From positions 4,154,001 to 4,218,000 of the forward strand of contig NZ_JAMLFW010000001.1 of NCBI RefSeq assembly GCF_024256385.1: DNA of 64,000 nucleotides, written 5' to 3'. Shown one piece after another: positions 40,398 through 48,512 of this stretch. This stretch comes from Anatilimnocola floriformis. Lineage in GTDB: Bacteria; Planctomycetota; Planctomycetia; Pirellulales; Pirellulaceae. The notes under the pieces are model-generated. The model made no database searches. It was not told where the DNA came from and saw nothing but the letters and a program-made list of their open reading frames with translations. How positions within the stretch are numbered: the stretch's first letter is position 1; each line of letters begins with the position of its first letter. The position numbers and the translations under genes are program-made.

Positions 40398-40777
40398 GCT
40401 GCCTCTCCCAACCGAGCCCACAACTCGGAAAGTCGTTGCTGTGCAGCCGGATCCTCAAGCAGCGAACTCGCAATCCAGGCATTCATCCGCCGAGACAATG
40501 CCTCGCGCGAAGCAATCATCGGCATCTGCACGGCGAGGCAAGCGGCAACAAGCTCGATCGCGATCGGATCAAGCGATAGCGGTTCACCGGGATAACGCCG
40601 CGCGACTTCTAGCAGAGCAGCAAAAACTTGAGGACTGAGCTCACGCGTAGATGCGATGTTGGCGACGGTTTGGCTCATGACTTCCTTGAGGAAGTCGGGA
40701 CCGGCAGCGGAATCATCGGCCTGCTCTTCATGCGTGACTTCGATGGGACGCTGATCATCTCGGCGTTGGTTTGTCAT
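40394..40777 (-). CDS. hypothetical protein coupled to the sigma factor
   Basis: A 127-residue, mostly helical acidic/neutral protein (MTNQRRDDQRPIEVTHEEQ to ELWARLGEAA) with no recognised family. Its stop overlaps the sigma-factor start, so production of the two is linked. It could be an anti-sigma, a chaperone or a regulator; this is inference from position only. The ATG at 40777 is preferred to the start at 40837, which lies inside an inverted repeat. Confidence 0.65.
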   Translation of the reverse strand: MTNQRRDDQRPIEVTHEEQADDSAAGPDFLKEVMSQTVANIASTRELSPQVFAALLEVARRYPGEPLSLDPIAIELVAACLAVQMPMIASREALSRRMNAWIASSLLEDPAAQQRLSELWARLGEAA

Positions 40778-40808
40778 CAGCCATTCGGCGCTCGCGACTA
40801 GGAACTGG

Positions 40809-40851
40809 GGGCTGGGGAAATGCAATTTCGAATGCACAATCCCCAGCCCCT
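40809..40851. repeat. inverted repeat GGGGCTGGGGA
   Basis: GGGGCTGGGGA (40809-40819) and TCCCCAGCCCC (40841-40851) are perfect reverse complements around a 21-base loop. They lie between the TssM-like gene and the small gene upstream of the sigma factor. There is no T-run, so it may attenuate or stabilise mRNA rather than terminate. Confidence 0.65.
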
Positions 40852-40875
40852 AGATCCCAGTCCCAAGCACCCTCC

Positions 40876-42573
40876 TTACCGCAGGAACTTCGTATACATA
40901 AACACGCCGATCAGGCCGACCACCAGTGCGCCGCTGAGCAGCATGCCGACGCGGGCCCAGGTGTGGTAGCCGGCATCGTCGCGGAGCGCGGTTTCGGTCC
41001 ACTGCAGGTTGTCCTGCTCGAGCATATAGAGCTTTTGATCGAACAGGCTCCGCAAGAAGCCAGCGGCACCTTCAACTTCGCCGGTGGCGGCGAAGTAGCA
41101 GCCGCAGAAGAGCATCGGCCGCGAACCGTCGGTCTCGCGAATGTCCTGCAGGCCGTAGGCGTCTGTTAAGAAGAACTCGAGCCCTTCGATGAACTTGCCG
41201 CGGGTCTTGCAGATCAAGCTATACAAGCGGTCGTTGCCGGGCTTGTTGTAGCCGTCCTCTTCCTTGAACAGGGCGTAAATATTGTCCTCGAACGAGCCGC
41301 AAGAATTGGTTGCCAGTTGTTGCAGACGTTCGATCGTCGGCGGATTCCAAGTCTTGAAACTCGAGCCCAGGCGTTGATCGCGAGCTCGCGAGGTGCCGAC
41401 GCGACGGATGAGTTCGATGAAGCCGCGCTCGTGCTCCATGCCGCCGATCAGCGACACCACGGGGCAGCGGAGTCGCGTGCTCTGCTGCACAATGCGCAGA
41501 TCCTCACGCACCGCGCCGGCCAACTGCCGGCATTGCTCGTCGCCACGGCGGAGCATTTGGAACGGCGTGACCGTCATCACACCGTTTAGCGGGCAGAGCG
41601 GTTCGCGAGCGCGGGAAATGAGCGTGCAGAGGTATTCGAGCCGGGCGGCCTGGTAGGCGGATTCTTGTTTGGAAAGGATCGCCACGCCGGTACCCGCATC
41701 GCTTGCGCCGGCGTGCATCGTTGAAGCGCCACCACCGCCGGGCATCATGGTGCCGGCCAGTTGAGCGCGCGAAAGTGTAGCCGGTGGAGGACTGCTGCCG
41801 ACCGAAGTGCCACGCATCGAGTCGTTCGGCGCGTTGCCAACCGTCGTGCCGCTCGATACTCCCGGCTTGTCGCTACCCGATACCATCGTGCCGCGAATTC
41901 CTTCGCCGGCGCGAACGGTATCTTCGACATTGAATCGGCTGCGGCCCACTTCGGTGAAACCGAGCTGATGCAGTTTGCTCGACCGGCAGCAATCGACGGC
42001 GAAAATATAGACTGCGGTCAGTTTGTCTTCGACGCCGGCGATCTTCTCATCGATGGCGGCATAAAAGTGGAGCGGCTTGTTGTTGCCCTGCGGCTCGCCT
42101 TGAACGGCGAATTTGATCGATGTCGAGCGCATCAGCGAGCGCATCTGTTTTTCGTCGCGGGCGCCGAGCACCAAAAAGACCGGCGTGTTCGTCAGCGAAA
42201 TGCCGGCCCCTTCGAGCGCCGCGATGCCTTCTTTCCAAGCTGCATCGATATCGGGGAATCGCGAGACCGAGCCTTCGAGCCAAAACCGCACGGCGACATA
42301 AACGACCGGCGGCGTGAGAAACATGAGCACGATCGACGGCACGAATGACTGTCGCAACCAAGAGCCGCGATCGGCGTTGGTGGGATCGATCCCCAAAAAT
42401 TGATACGCGGCCGAGATGACCGTGAACAACAACATGAACAAGAAAACCACAATCGCCACGCGCATGGCCAGCGACACGCCCCGAAACCAACTCGACGCGC
42501 CCACGAGCGCAGCCGGGGTCATGAAGACGAGTTGGAAGGGATAGCTGATAACGTTCAGGATGTGGTTGATCAT
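40876..42573 (-). CDS. short TssM/IcmF-like protein without Walker A motif
   Basis: A 565-residue protein in the tssM position. Two membrane helices (residues about 39-60 and 77-98) are followed by a cytoplasmic domain resembling the IcmF N-terminal region: PVFLVLGARDEKQMRSL occupies the P-loop place but lacks G-x-x-x-x-G-K, while SRAREPLCPLNGVMTV and SLIGGMEHERGFIELIRRVG match IcmF segments. A Gly/Ser/Thr-rich linker (about 219-297) interrupts the domain. The C-terminus is a single membrane helix (VGMLLSGALVVGLIGVFMYT). Typical TssM is about 1100-1200 residues with a large periplasmic domain; this one ends after the cytoplasmic part. Confidence 0.8.
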   Translation of the reverse strand: MINHILNVISYPFQLVFMTPAALVGASSWFRGVSLAMRVAIVVFLFMLLFTVISAAYQFLGIDPTNADRGSWLRQSFVPSIVLMFLTPPVVYVAVRFWLEGSVSRFPDIDAAWKEGIAALEGAGISLTNTPVFLVLGARDEKQMRSLMRSTSIKFAVQGEPQGNNKPLHFYAAIDEKIAGVEDKLTAVYIFAVDCCRSSKLHQLGFTEVGRSRFNVEDTVRAGEGIRGTMVSGSDKPGVSSGTTVGNAPNDSMRGTSVGSSPPPATLSRAQLAGTMMPGGGGASTMHAGASDAGTGVAILSKQESAYQAARLEYLCTLISRAREPLCPLNGVMTVTPFQMLRRGDEQCRQLAGAVREDLRIVQQSTRLRCPVVSLIGGMEHERGFIELIRRVGTSRARDQRLGSSFKTWNPPTIERLQQLATNSCGSFEDNIYALFKEEDGYNKPGNDRLYSLICKTRGKFIEGLEFFLTDAYGLQDIRETDGSRPMLFCGCYFAATGEVEGAAGFLRSLFDQKLYMLEQDNLQWTETALRDDAGYHTWARVGMLLSGALVVGLIGVFMYTKFLR

Positions 42574-42619
42574 GCGGAGTTGAACATTCGGACGCTATGT
42601 GCCTCGAAGGGAGCAGCTC

Positions 42620-43270
42620 TTACTGCAGCAGGATGTAAATGAGCGGCAAACAAACGGCGGCAATAATCGCAAACATCACCGCCGTGCCGAGCAACGTTTG
42701 TTCGCCATCGAGTGGCGGCGCAAAGTCGGCTTGTTTGCTGGTATCCGAAATCGCAGGCCGGTCTTGTTGCAGACGGATGGCCTGTGATTGCCGTTTGGTC
42801 CAGGTTTTCAAATCGGGTGGCAGTTGCAGGCTCTCGATGATTCGCATGCGGTCTTCGGTATTGGCGTTTTCGTAAAAGCCGCGGAAGCCGAGAACGACGC
42901 AGATATAGAAAACTTCGAGTGCATCTTTGCTGCCGAGTCGGCCCGCTTCGTTCGCGCGGGCGTAAAAATCGTGATTCGCCAGGCCTTGGCCGTGGTAGTC
43001 GATCTCCAAGGAGTTCGACAGCCACCAATCGCGACCCTCCCATTCACGGACGGTCGCCAGTTCGGAATCGATCCAGGCGATGAGTGCATACTTCGCGTAG
43101 CGAGACCATTCGTCCGATTCGCTAAGCATCGTTCCCGCGGTTTGCAGTTGCGCAGCGATGCGAGCCTTTTCTTCGAGCGCGTTTACCTTCTGGCCACGAT
43201 CGATCCGGTCGAACAGATCGAGGACGTAGGCAAAGACAGGATCAACGGCTTTGGCGAAGCGTGGTGTCAT
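42620..43270 (-). CDS. tssL: type VI secretion protein TssL (DotU family)
   Basis: A 216-residue DotU/TssL protein, part of the T6SS membrane complex. It has the cytoplasmic helical hook (RFAKAVDPVFAYVLDLFDRI, YALIAWIDSELATVREWEGR, FYICVVLGFRGFYENANTED) and one C-terminal membrane helix (VMFAIIAAVCLPLIYILL). No C-terminal peptidoglycan-binding OmpA domain is present. It starts three bases after tssK ends, so the two are tightly cotranscribed. Confidence 0.9.
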   Translation of the reverse strand: MTPRFAKAVDPVFAYVLDLFDRIDRGQKVNALEEKARIAAQLQTAGTMLSESDEWSRYAKYALIAWIDSELATVREWEGRDWWLSNSLEIDYHGQGLANHDFYARANEAGRLGSKDALEVFYICVVLGFRGFYENANTEDRMRIIESLQLPPDLKTWTKRQSQAIRLQQDRPAISDTSKQADFAPPLDGEQTLLGTAVMFAIIAAVCLPLIYILLQ

Positions 43271-43273
43271 AAT

Positions 43274-44743
43274 TTAAAATGGTTTCACCGCGAACAAAGC
43301 GAACTGCAAAATAACATTCTGGCCGCGGACCGAAACCACCAGGTCTCGTTTTCCCTGCAGCGACTCGAGGTTGCGAATCAAGTGCGTATTAAGTCGCATG
43401 GCCAGAGACTGTTCTTTGTGAACGTACTGCCAGGCCTCGTTGTCGCGCTTTACCTGGTAATACAACCAAGGCCCCTTCGCCGGCAAAATCCGCGGGACGG
43501 TCGTGAGCTCTTCCAGCCACACGCCGCGGTGAAAATTGCGGCGGTAGAAGTCGACCATCGTCGCGCTGCCGAACTTCCAGTCGAGGTTGGCGGCGCCGGG
43601 CTTGAGGAGTTCACGGCAATCCGATTCCGACAGCGAACCGCGGTTCACACCGATGTACCAGTTCCAGCCTTCGGCCAGCCATTGCGGCTCGAGGTTGACT
43701 TGCAAGCCTTGGCCGGCGCCGGTGAAATACCGCTGCACGTACTTTTGATCAGGAATGGCTTGCAGCAGTAGTTCGATTTGCTTCTTCAGCCAATCGAAGA
43801 TGTAGAACAAGTTGTCGTGATCGTAGCGTGGAAACTCCGGCGGCCGACGATTGGCGCTGAAGATCGACAGCTGACCGATCACGCGGCAGAGTTCTTGATA
43901 GGCGGCGTACGGATGCACGCCAGAGGCGAATGTCTGCGTACCGAGGACTGAGTAAGCTTCGTTGAGTCGCAGCAGGATAAACACCCGGCGCATGTCGAGC
44001 GGATCGCTCGAAGCCAGCGCGACATCCATATCGGAAATCTGATCGGCGAGCACACCAATGCATTCGCCAATTCGATCGTAAATGACGCGAATGATATCGC
44101 GCGCCAGCGGCGGCCACGATTCCACGGCGATCAGCGGCGGAATGTATTCGGCATCGAGCTCGGGCGCTGAAGCCGCACCGCCGGCCCGCTTCACCTGGCC
44201 GATCGGCAGCACTTCATAGCCCGTAAGGTTCTGCGTCGAGAGCATCAGCCGCACGTTCATCGCGCGGAACTCGATCTCCTGATCGTTGCCACCTTCGTTT
44301 TCATCCTGAATGCTCTTCAGATCGATGCCGAAGCGGGCGTCGGCTGACGTTTCTTTCGGGCCGGTGTTCTTCCGGCCGAGCATCAGTCGCGGCACGGCGA
44401 GAAACACTCGGACCTTGGCTTCTTTTTCAAACGCTTCGGCCAGGTTGACGGCGTCGAGCGTTTTACCGGTGAGCGATTCTTTCAGATCAAGACGATCGGG
44501 ATCCTGGCCGGCTTCGAGATGAACGATCGTGCCGTCCTTCAGACGGGCTTGCAACTGCGTGACTTGAAACTGGTTGTTGGCGATCGCGGGCCGACTGATA
44601 GAGAGGGTTCGCAGGCCGTAGTAATAAGGATGATCGATCTGCTCGCTAACGTCGTTGACTTCGGTCCAATAGCGTTCCGCCGCTTGGAAGTGCTGGGGCC
44701 GAAGGAACATCCCCTCGTACCAATAAACCGGTTGATTACGCAT
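43274..44743 (-). CDS. tssK: type VI secretion baseplate subunit TssK
   Basis: A 489-residue TssK, the baseplate-to-membrane-complex connector. The N-terminus VYWYEGMFLRPQHFQAAERY is the signature of the family, followed by ISRPAIANNQFQVTQLQARL, VAVES-like and the C-terminal GVWLEELTTVPRILPAKGPW and YYQVKRDNEAWQYV. Length is normal. It is the first gene of the minus-strand locus; the 429 bases upstream carry no gene and must hold the promoter. Confidence 0.93.
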   Translation of the reverse strand: MRNQPVYWYEGMFLRPQHFQAAERYWTEVNDVSEQIDHPYYYGLRTLSISRPAIANNQFQVTQLQARLKDGTIVHLEAGQDPDRLDLKESLTGKTLDAVNLAEAFEKEAKVRVFLAVPRLMLGRKNTGPKETSADARFGIDLKSIQDENEGGNDQEIEFRAMNVRLMLSTQNLTGYEVLPIGQVKRAGGAASAPELDAEYIPPLIAVESWPPLARDIIRVIYDRIGECIGVLADQISDMDVALASSDPLDMRRVFILLRLNEAYSVLGTQTFASGVHPYAAYQELCRVIGQLSIFSANRRPPEFPRYDHDNLFYIFDWLKKQIELLLQAIPDQKYVQRYFTGAGQGLQVNLEPQWLAEGWNWYIGVNRGSLSESDCRELLKPGAANLDWKFGSATMVDFYRRNFHRGVWLEELTTVPRILPAKGPWLYYQVKRDNEAWQYVHKEQSLAMRLNTHLIRNLESLQGKRDLVVSVRGQNVILQFALFAVKPF

Positions 44744-45172
44744 CGGGCTCAGTTTCCTTCGGCAGTGCGTAGCCCGCCGGCAACGTGTTTGCGCAGTGGT
44801 TGAGTGGAAGGACGGCGCGCATTCACAGATGGCATCTTCGGCAATGAGGCCCTAAACATGCAGGTTCCCTCTCCGTGCCCGAACAACGTGCTTCCTCGCC
44901 ACTTGCGGCGTGACCAGAACAATCGACCGTACTGTTGACGCATCACCCGATAAGACTTGGAGTTACGATACCGCATTGCAAACGGATTGCAACGGCGGCA
45001 GAGTTGCTAAGCGTATAGCCGTTGTGATTGTGACAAGATTCAAATTCCTGCTCCGTCTCCTAGGTACTCCGGAGAGAAGTAGGAGTGAGGGGTCGAACCC
45101 AGTTGTGACTTTCCCTTCCGATGCCCCTACACTGAATTCACGCCATTGAACCGAACACCTAGGCACTCACCC
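44744..45172. other. 429-base divergent spacer, no gene seen
   Basis: It lies between tssK (minus) and the D,D-carboxypeptidase gene (plus). No convincing frame is present. A diverged copy of the CCCTCACCC repeat lies at 45051-45092. Promoters for both genes are expected here. Confidence 0.5.
45051..45092 (-). repeat. diverged copy of the CCCTCACCC element
   Basis: Read on the minus strand it begins CCCCTCACTCCTACTTCTCT, then CGGAGTACCTAGGAGACGGAG, matching the element at 3985-4029 with several changes. The central GGAGTACC is retained. Confidence 0.55.
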
Positions 45173-46069
45173 ATGAACCGCCGCAACTTTCTCCTTTCGA
45201 GCGCGCTCGCGCTAACCTGCTCTCGATCGTTTGCTCAAGATCCCAAACAAAAACCCGATCGTCTCGCCGGCCCGCCTCTGGTAACCGCCAAGGGTTGGGC
45301 GATCATCGACGCCGAGAACGGCAAATTTCTCTGGGGAGAGCACGAGAATGAACCGCTCGTCATTGCCAGCACCACCAAAATCATGACGGCTTGGCTGACG
45401 TTGCAGTTGGCCAAAGACAAGCCGGAGTTTTTGCAGCAGCGAGTCACTATTTCCGAAGCTGCGGCGAAAACGACTGGTTCATCGGCAAAGGTCGAAGCCG
45501 GCGATCGGTTCGTGCTGCGAGAGTTGCTGCACGGCTTACTCTTGCCATCGGGCAACGATGCCGCGGCCGCCATCGCCGAGCATTGCGGTCCGGCGTATCG
45601 ACAGAAGGGTGATCCAGACGATGCCGTTGAAGCCTTCGTTGCGCAGATGAATCGTCAGGCCAACGACTGGAAACTCGCGCAGACCAAGTATTTTGATCCT
45701 CACGGTTTGGGAAAGAACCATGCGAGCCCGGCGAACCTCGCGCAGATCGCCTGGCAGGCGATGCAGAACGAAACATTTCGGAAGATCGTTTCCACTCGCC
45801 GTTACGAAGGAACTGCCGTCGACGCCAAGGATGAAAAGCGAACCGTCGTCTGGAACAACACCAACCGCTTGCTCGAGATCGAAGGTTTCGTAGGTATTAA
45901 AACCGGTACGACGACCGCGGCTGGCAACTGCCTGGTCTCGCAAGGTCAGCGCGGCAAAGACAAGCTGATCATCGTTGTCCTCGGCAGCACGAGCGCCGAC
46001 GGCAGGTACGTCGACACTCGAAATCTCTACCGCTGGGCTTGGCGGGAGCGAGGGCACAAGGATGAATAG
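45173..46069 (+). CDS. D-alanyl-D-alanine carboxypeptidase (S11 family)
   Basis: A 298-residue penicillin-binding protein of the DacA type that trims D-Ala from peptidoglycan stem peptides or acts as a related serine peptidase. The N-terminus NRRNFLLSSALAL is a Tat-like signal. The three active-site motifs are clear: STTK in IASTTKIMTAWLTL, SGN in PSGNDAAAAIAEH, and KTG in GIKTGTTTAAGN. The C-terminal PBP5 domain and membrane anchor are missing, so it is a minimal catalytic form. The ATG at 45173 begins the signal peptide. Confidence 0.9.
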   Translation: MNRRNFLLSSALALTCSRSFAQDPKQKPDRLAGPPLVTAKGWAIIDAENGKFLWGEHENEPLVIASTTKIMTAWLTLQLAKDKPEFLQQRVTISEAAAKTTGSSAKVEAGDRFVLRELLHGLLLPSGNDAAAAIAEHCGPAYRQKGDPDDAVEAFVAQMNRQANDWKLAQTKYFDPHGLGKNHASPANLAQIAWQAMQNETFRKIVSTRRYEGTAVDAKDEKRTVVWNNTNRLLEIEGFVGIKTGTTTAAGNCLVSQGQRGKDKLIIVVLGSTSADGRYVDTRNLYRWAWRERGHKDE

Positions 46070-46072
46070 CGT

Positions 46073-47995
46073 CTAGCTTTGGGGAACTTCTTCCTGCGGC
46101 TTGGTCATCAATGACACCACAATCAGCACCAAGAAACCCAGCGGCACGGTGATGATCGCCGGTTGACTGAATGGCGCGAGGGATTGTTCGGCTTTCAGCT
46201 TGTAGAGACTGGTGAAAGCGTCAGCGCTGAGCAGCACCCAGGCCAGCGAACTGATCATGCCGACGAAAATCGCGGCGGTGATGCCTTGCTTCGTCGTCCG
46301 CTTCCAGAAAAGGACCATGATTAGCGACGGCAAGTTGGCCGACGCGGCGATATTGAACGCCCAGCCGACGAGGAACGTCACGTTAAAGCTCTCGAACAAA
46401 ATACCGAGAACAATCGCGATGCCGCCGACCACCACGGCGGAGATTTTGCCGGCCCGCACTTTTTCGTGATCGGTCATTTCCCACTTGAGGAAGTTCGAGA
46501 GCAGGTCGTGCGCAACCGCGCCGCTCGCCGCGAGAATCAAACCGCTAACCGTGCCGAGCACCGTAGTAAACGCAATCGCCGAAATCACTGCGAACATGAA
46601 CTCGCCGAATTTGCGCGCGAGGAGCGGAGCGGCCATGTTGGTGCTCGTGGGATCGAGCACGCCGCTGGTCATCGCACCCAGGCCCAGATAAAGCGTGAGA
46701 ATATAGAAGAAGCCGATGCTGGCGATGCCGATGACCGTACTTTTGCGGGCAGCCGATTCGTCCTTCACCGTGTAATAGCGAATCAGAATGTGTGGCAGCG
46801 AAGCCGTGCCGCCGAACAGCGCGAGCATGAGCGAAAAGAAGTTCAACTTGTCTTGCCACTTCGGGCTGCGCACGCCAGCAAACGTCGGGCTCGCGCCCGG
46901 CATCATCAGATCGCTGCCCGATTTCACCGTGGGATAATAGATGGCCGTCTCCAGGCCGGCAGCGTCTTTCAGCTTGAGATTCGACCAGGTTTCGACTTCG
47001 CTTTGCTGCAGCGTCGACAGGTACGAGAACGGCCCGAGTGGCGCCGTCTTCGTCGCATCTCCGGGCAAACTCACTACACGACCGACCGGCATAAAGTCAT
47101 GTTTGCCCCGTTCCTGCGGCAGGCCATTCACATGCACCTTGCCGTTGATCACTTGCGACGATTGCACTTCCTGCATTTCGACGGTCGCCGTCCGTTTCAC
47201 TTTGTGCCAGACGCGCACCGTGCCATCCTTGTTCTTCACCAGGCTGAAGTCTTTCGCTTTCTCGGCAGTCCAGTCTCCCGTTCGCGGCAGGATCTCGAAA
47301 TCTCCGCCGCCACCTGTTTCGAAATCACTCAGCAAGCGTGACTCGTATTTGTTCGCCGTCGACTGCGCGTCGGTCGTGAAACCCGCTCGCAAGATCATCC
47401 CTGTGAGAATCGTGCAGAACAGCACGAGCAACGCGCCTTTGATGAATTGCACCCACGTGGTCGAAACCATCCCCGCCGTGACCACGATCATTACCACGAC
47501 CACGCCGACACCGACCACCCCGACCCAATGCTGCTCCACTCCGAGCAACGGCTTGATGAGGGCGCCAGCGCCGACCATTTGCGGAATGAGATAGAACAGG
47601 CTAACCACTAGCGTGCTGATGGCCGCAGCCAGCTTGATGCCCTGGCTATGAAACTTGGCATCGAGCGCGTCGGCAAACGTGAATTTGCCCATCCGCTTCA
47701 GCGGCTCGGCGATTACCAGCAGCGCTACAATCCAGCCCGCGAGATAACCAATCGAATAGAGAAAGCCGTCATATCCGTAGAAGGCAATCAACCCGCAAAT
47801 GCCGAGGAACGACGCCGCCGACAAATAATCGCCAGCAAAGGCCACGCCGTTGACCAGCCAGGGAATTTCGCCATGTGCCGCGTAATAGCCCGAAGCCGAC
47901 TTGGCCTTCGAGCCCAAGTAAAAGCTGATGGCCAGCACTACTGCGACGAAGAAACCGAACACGGCAATCGCCGAATAGGACGTTTCGTGAATCAT
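46073..47995 (-). CDS. ActP-like sodium/solute symporter
   Basis: A 640-residue sodium:solute symporter of the cation/acetate type. It starts MIHETSYSAIAVFGFFVAVV and contains PWLVNGVAFAGDYLSAASFL, FLYSIGYLAGWIVALLVIAE and the later LFGGTASLPHILIRYYTVKD, typical of ActP. Between residues about 210 and 360 there is a non-membrane insertion absent from the 549-residue E. coli protein. It lies 54 bases after a DUF485 gene on the same strand; that pairing is the yjcH-actP type. Likely substrates are acetate or short monocarboxylates. Confidence 0.88.
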   Translation of the reverse strand: MIHETSYSAIAVFGFFVAVVLAISFYLGSKAKSASGYYAAHGEIPWLVNGVAFAGDYLSAASFLGICGLIAFYGYDGFLYSIGYLAGWIVALLVIAEPLKRMGKFTFADALDAKFHSQGIKLAAAISTLVVSLFYLIPQMVGAGALIKPLLGVEQHWVGVVGVGVVVVMIVVTAGMVSTTWVQFIKGALLVLFCTILTGMILRAGFTTDAQSTANKYESRLLSDFETGGGGDFEILPRTGDWTAEKAKDFSLVKNKDGTVRVWHKVKRTATVEMQEVQSSQVINGKVHVNGLPQERGKHDFMPVGRVVSLPGDATKTAPLGPFSYLSTLQQSEVETWSNLKLKDAAGLETAIYYPTVKSGSDLMMPGASPTFAGVRSPKWQDKLNFFSLMLALFGGTASLPHILIRYYTVKDESAARKSTVIGIASIGFFYILTLYLGLGAMTSGVLDPTSTNMAAPLLARKFGEFMFAVISAIAFTTVLGTVSGLILAASGAVAHDLLSNFLKWEMTDHEKVRAGKISAVVVGGIAIVLGILFESFNVTFLVGWAFNIAASANLPSLIMVLFWKRTTKQGITAAIFVGMISSLAWVLLSADAFTSLYKLKAEQSLAPFSQPAIITVPLGFLVLIVVSLMTKPQEEVPQS

Positions 47996-48049
47996 GACAG
48001 GCAATCGCTGCGAAGAACGGAGAGAAGGGAGCCGAACAAGAAGACAGCG

Positions 48050-48325
48050 TTATGACGCCGACGAGGTGAGATTCTTGCAGAGAAGCATGTAAACGATCGA
48101 GACGATAAACGCCCCGAAAATTAAACCAAAGCCGTACAGCACCGCGACATTCACACCGCCCAGCGAAGCCTGCCGCAAAATGCCCCGGCCACTTTCGGAA
48201 GCCGATAGCCCGACAAAGCCGATATAAGCAGCCAAATAAAACACAAACAGCACAATGCCCAAGCGGGCGTTGTAACTGCGAATGGCCAAAACTTCGGCGG
48301 ACGGCGGCGGGGGAGGCTTATTCAT
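48050..48325 (-). CDS. DUF485 family protein
   Basis: A 91-residue membrane protein of the DUF485 (YjcH) family with two helices (LGIVLFVFYLAAYIGFVGLS and VAVLYGFGLIFGAFIVSIVY) and the C-terminal MLLCKNLTSSAS. It is the standard small partner of ActP-type symporters and is immediately upstream of one here. The ATG at 48325 starts MNKPPPPPSAEVLAIRSYN. Confidence 0.88.
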   Translation of the reverse strand: MNKPPPPPSAEVLAIRSYNARLGIVLFVFYLAAYIGFVGLSASESGRGILRQASLGGVNVAVLYGFGLIFGAFIVSIVYMLLCKNLTSSAS

Positions 48326-48512
48326 AGGTGGCCAGAATAACAACGGCGTTGCCGATTGTCACGTGGAACCGCAGTTGGAATAACTTGGCCACGTCACCTA
48401 AGATGGGGGCAGGGTTGAAGAGACGAAGAGATGAAGGGACGAAGAGTGGATGACTCTTTGCTCTTCCTCCCTTCAACCCATCGTCTCTTGTCCCTTCGTC
48501 ATTCTCTCCCCT

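Noticed and set aside
40394-42573. TssM-like gene as a full-length TssM broken by a frameshift
   Set aside because: The sequence after its stop is an inverted repeat and then an unrelated small gene in translational coupling with the sigma factor; none of it resembles the TssM periplasmic domain.
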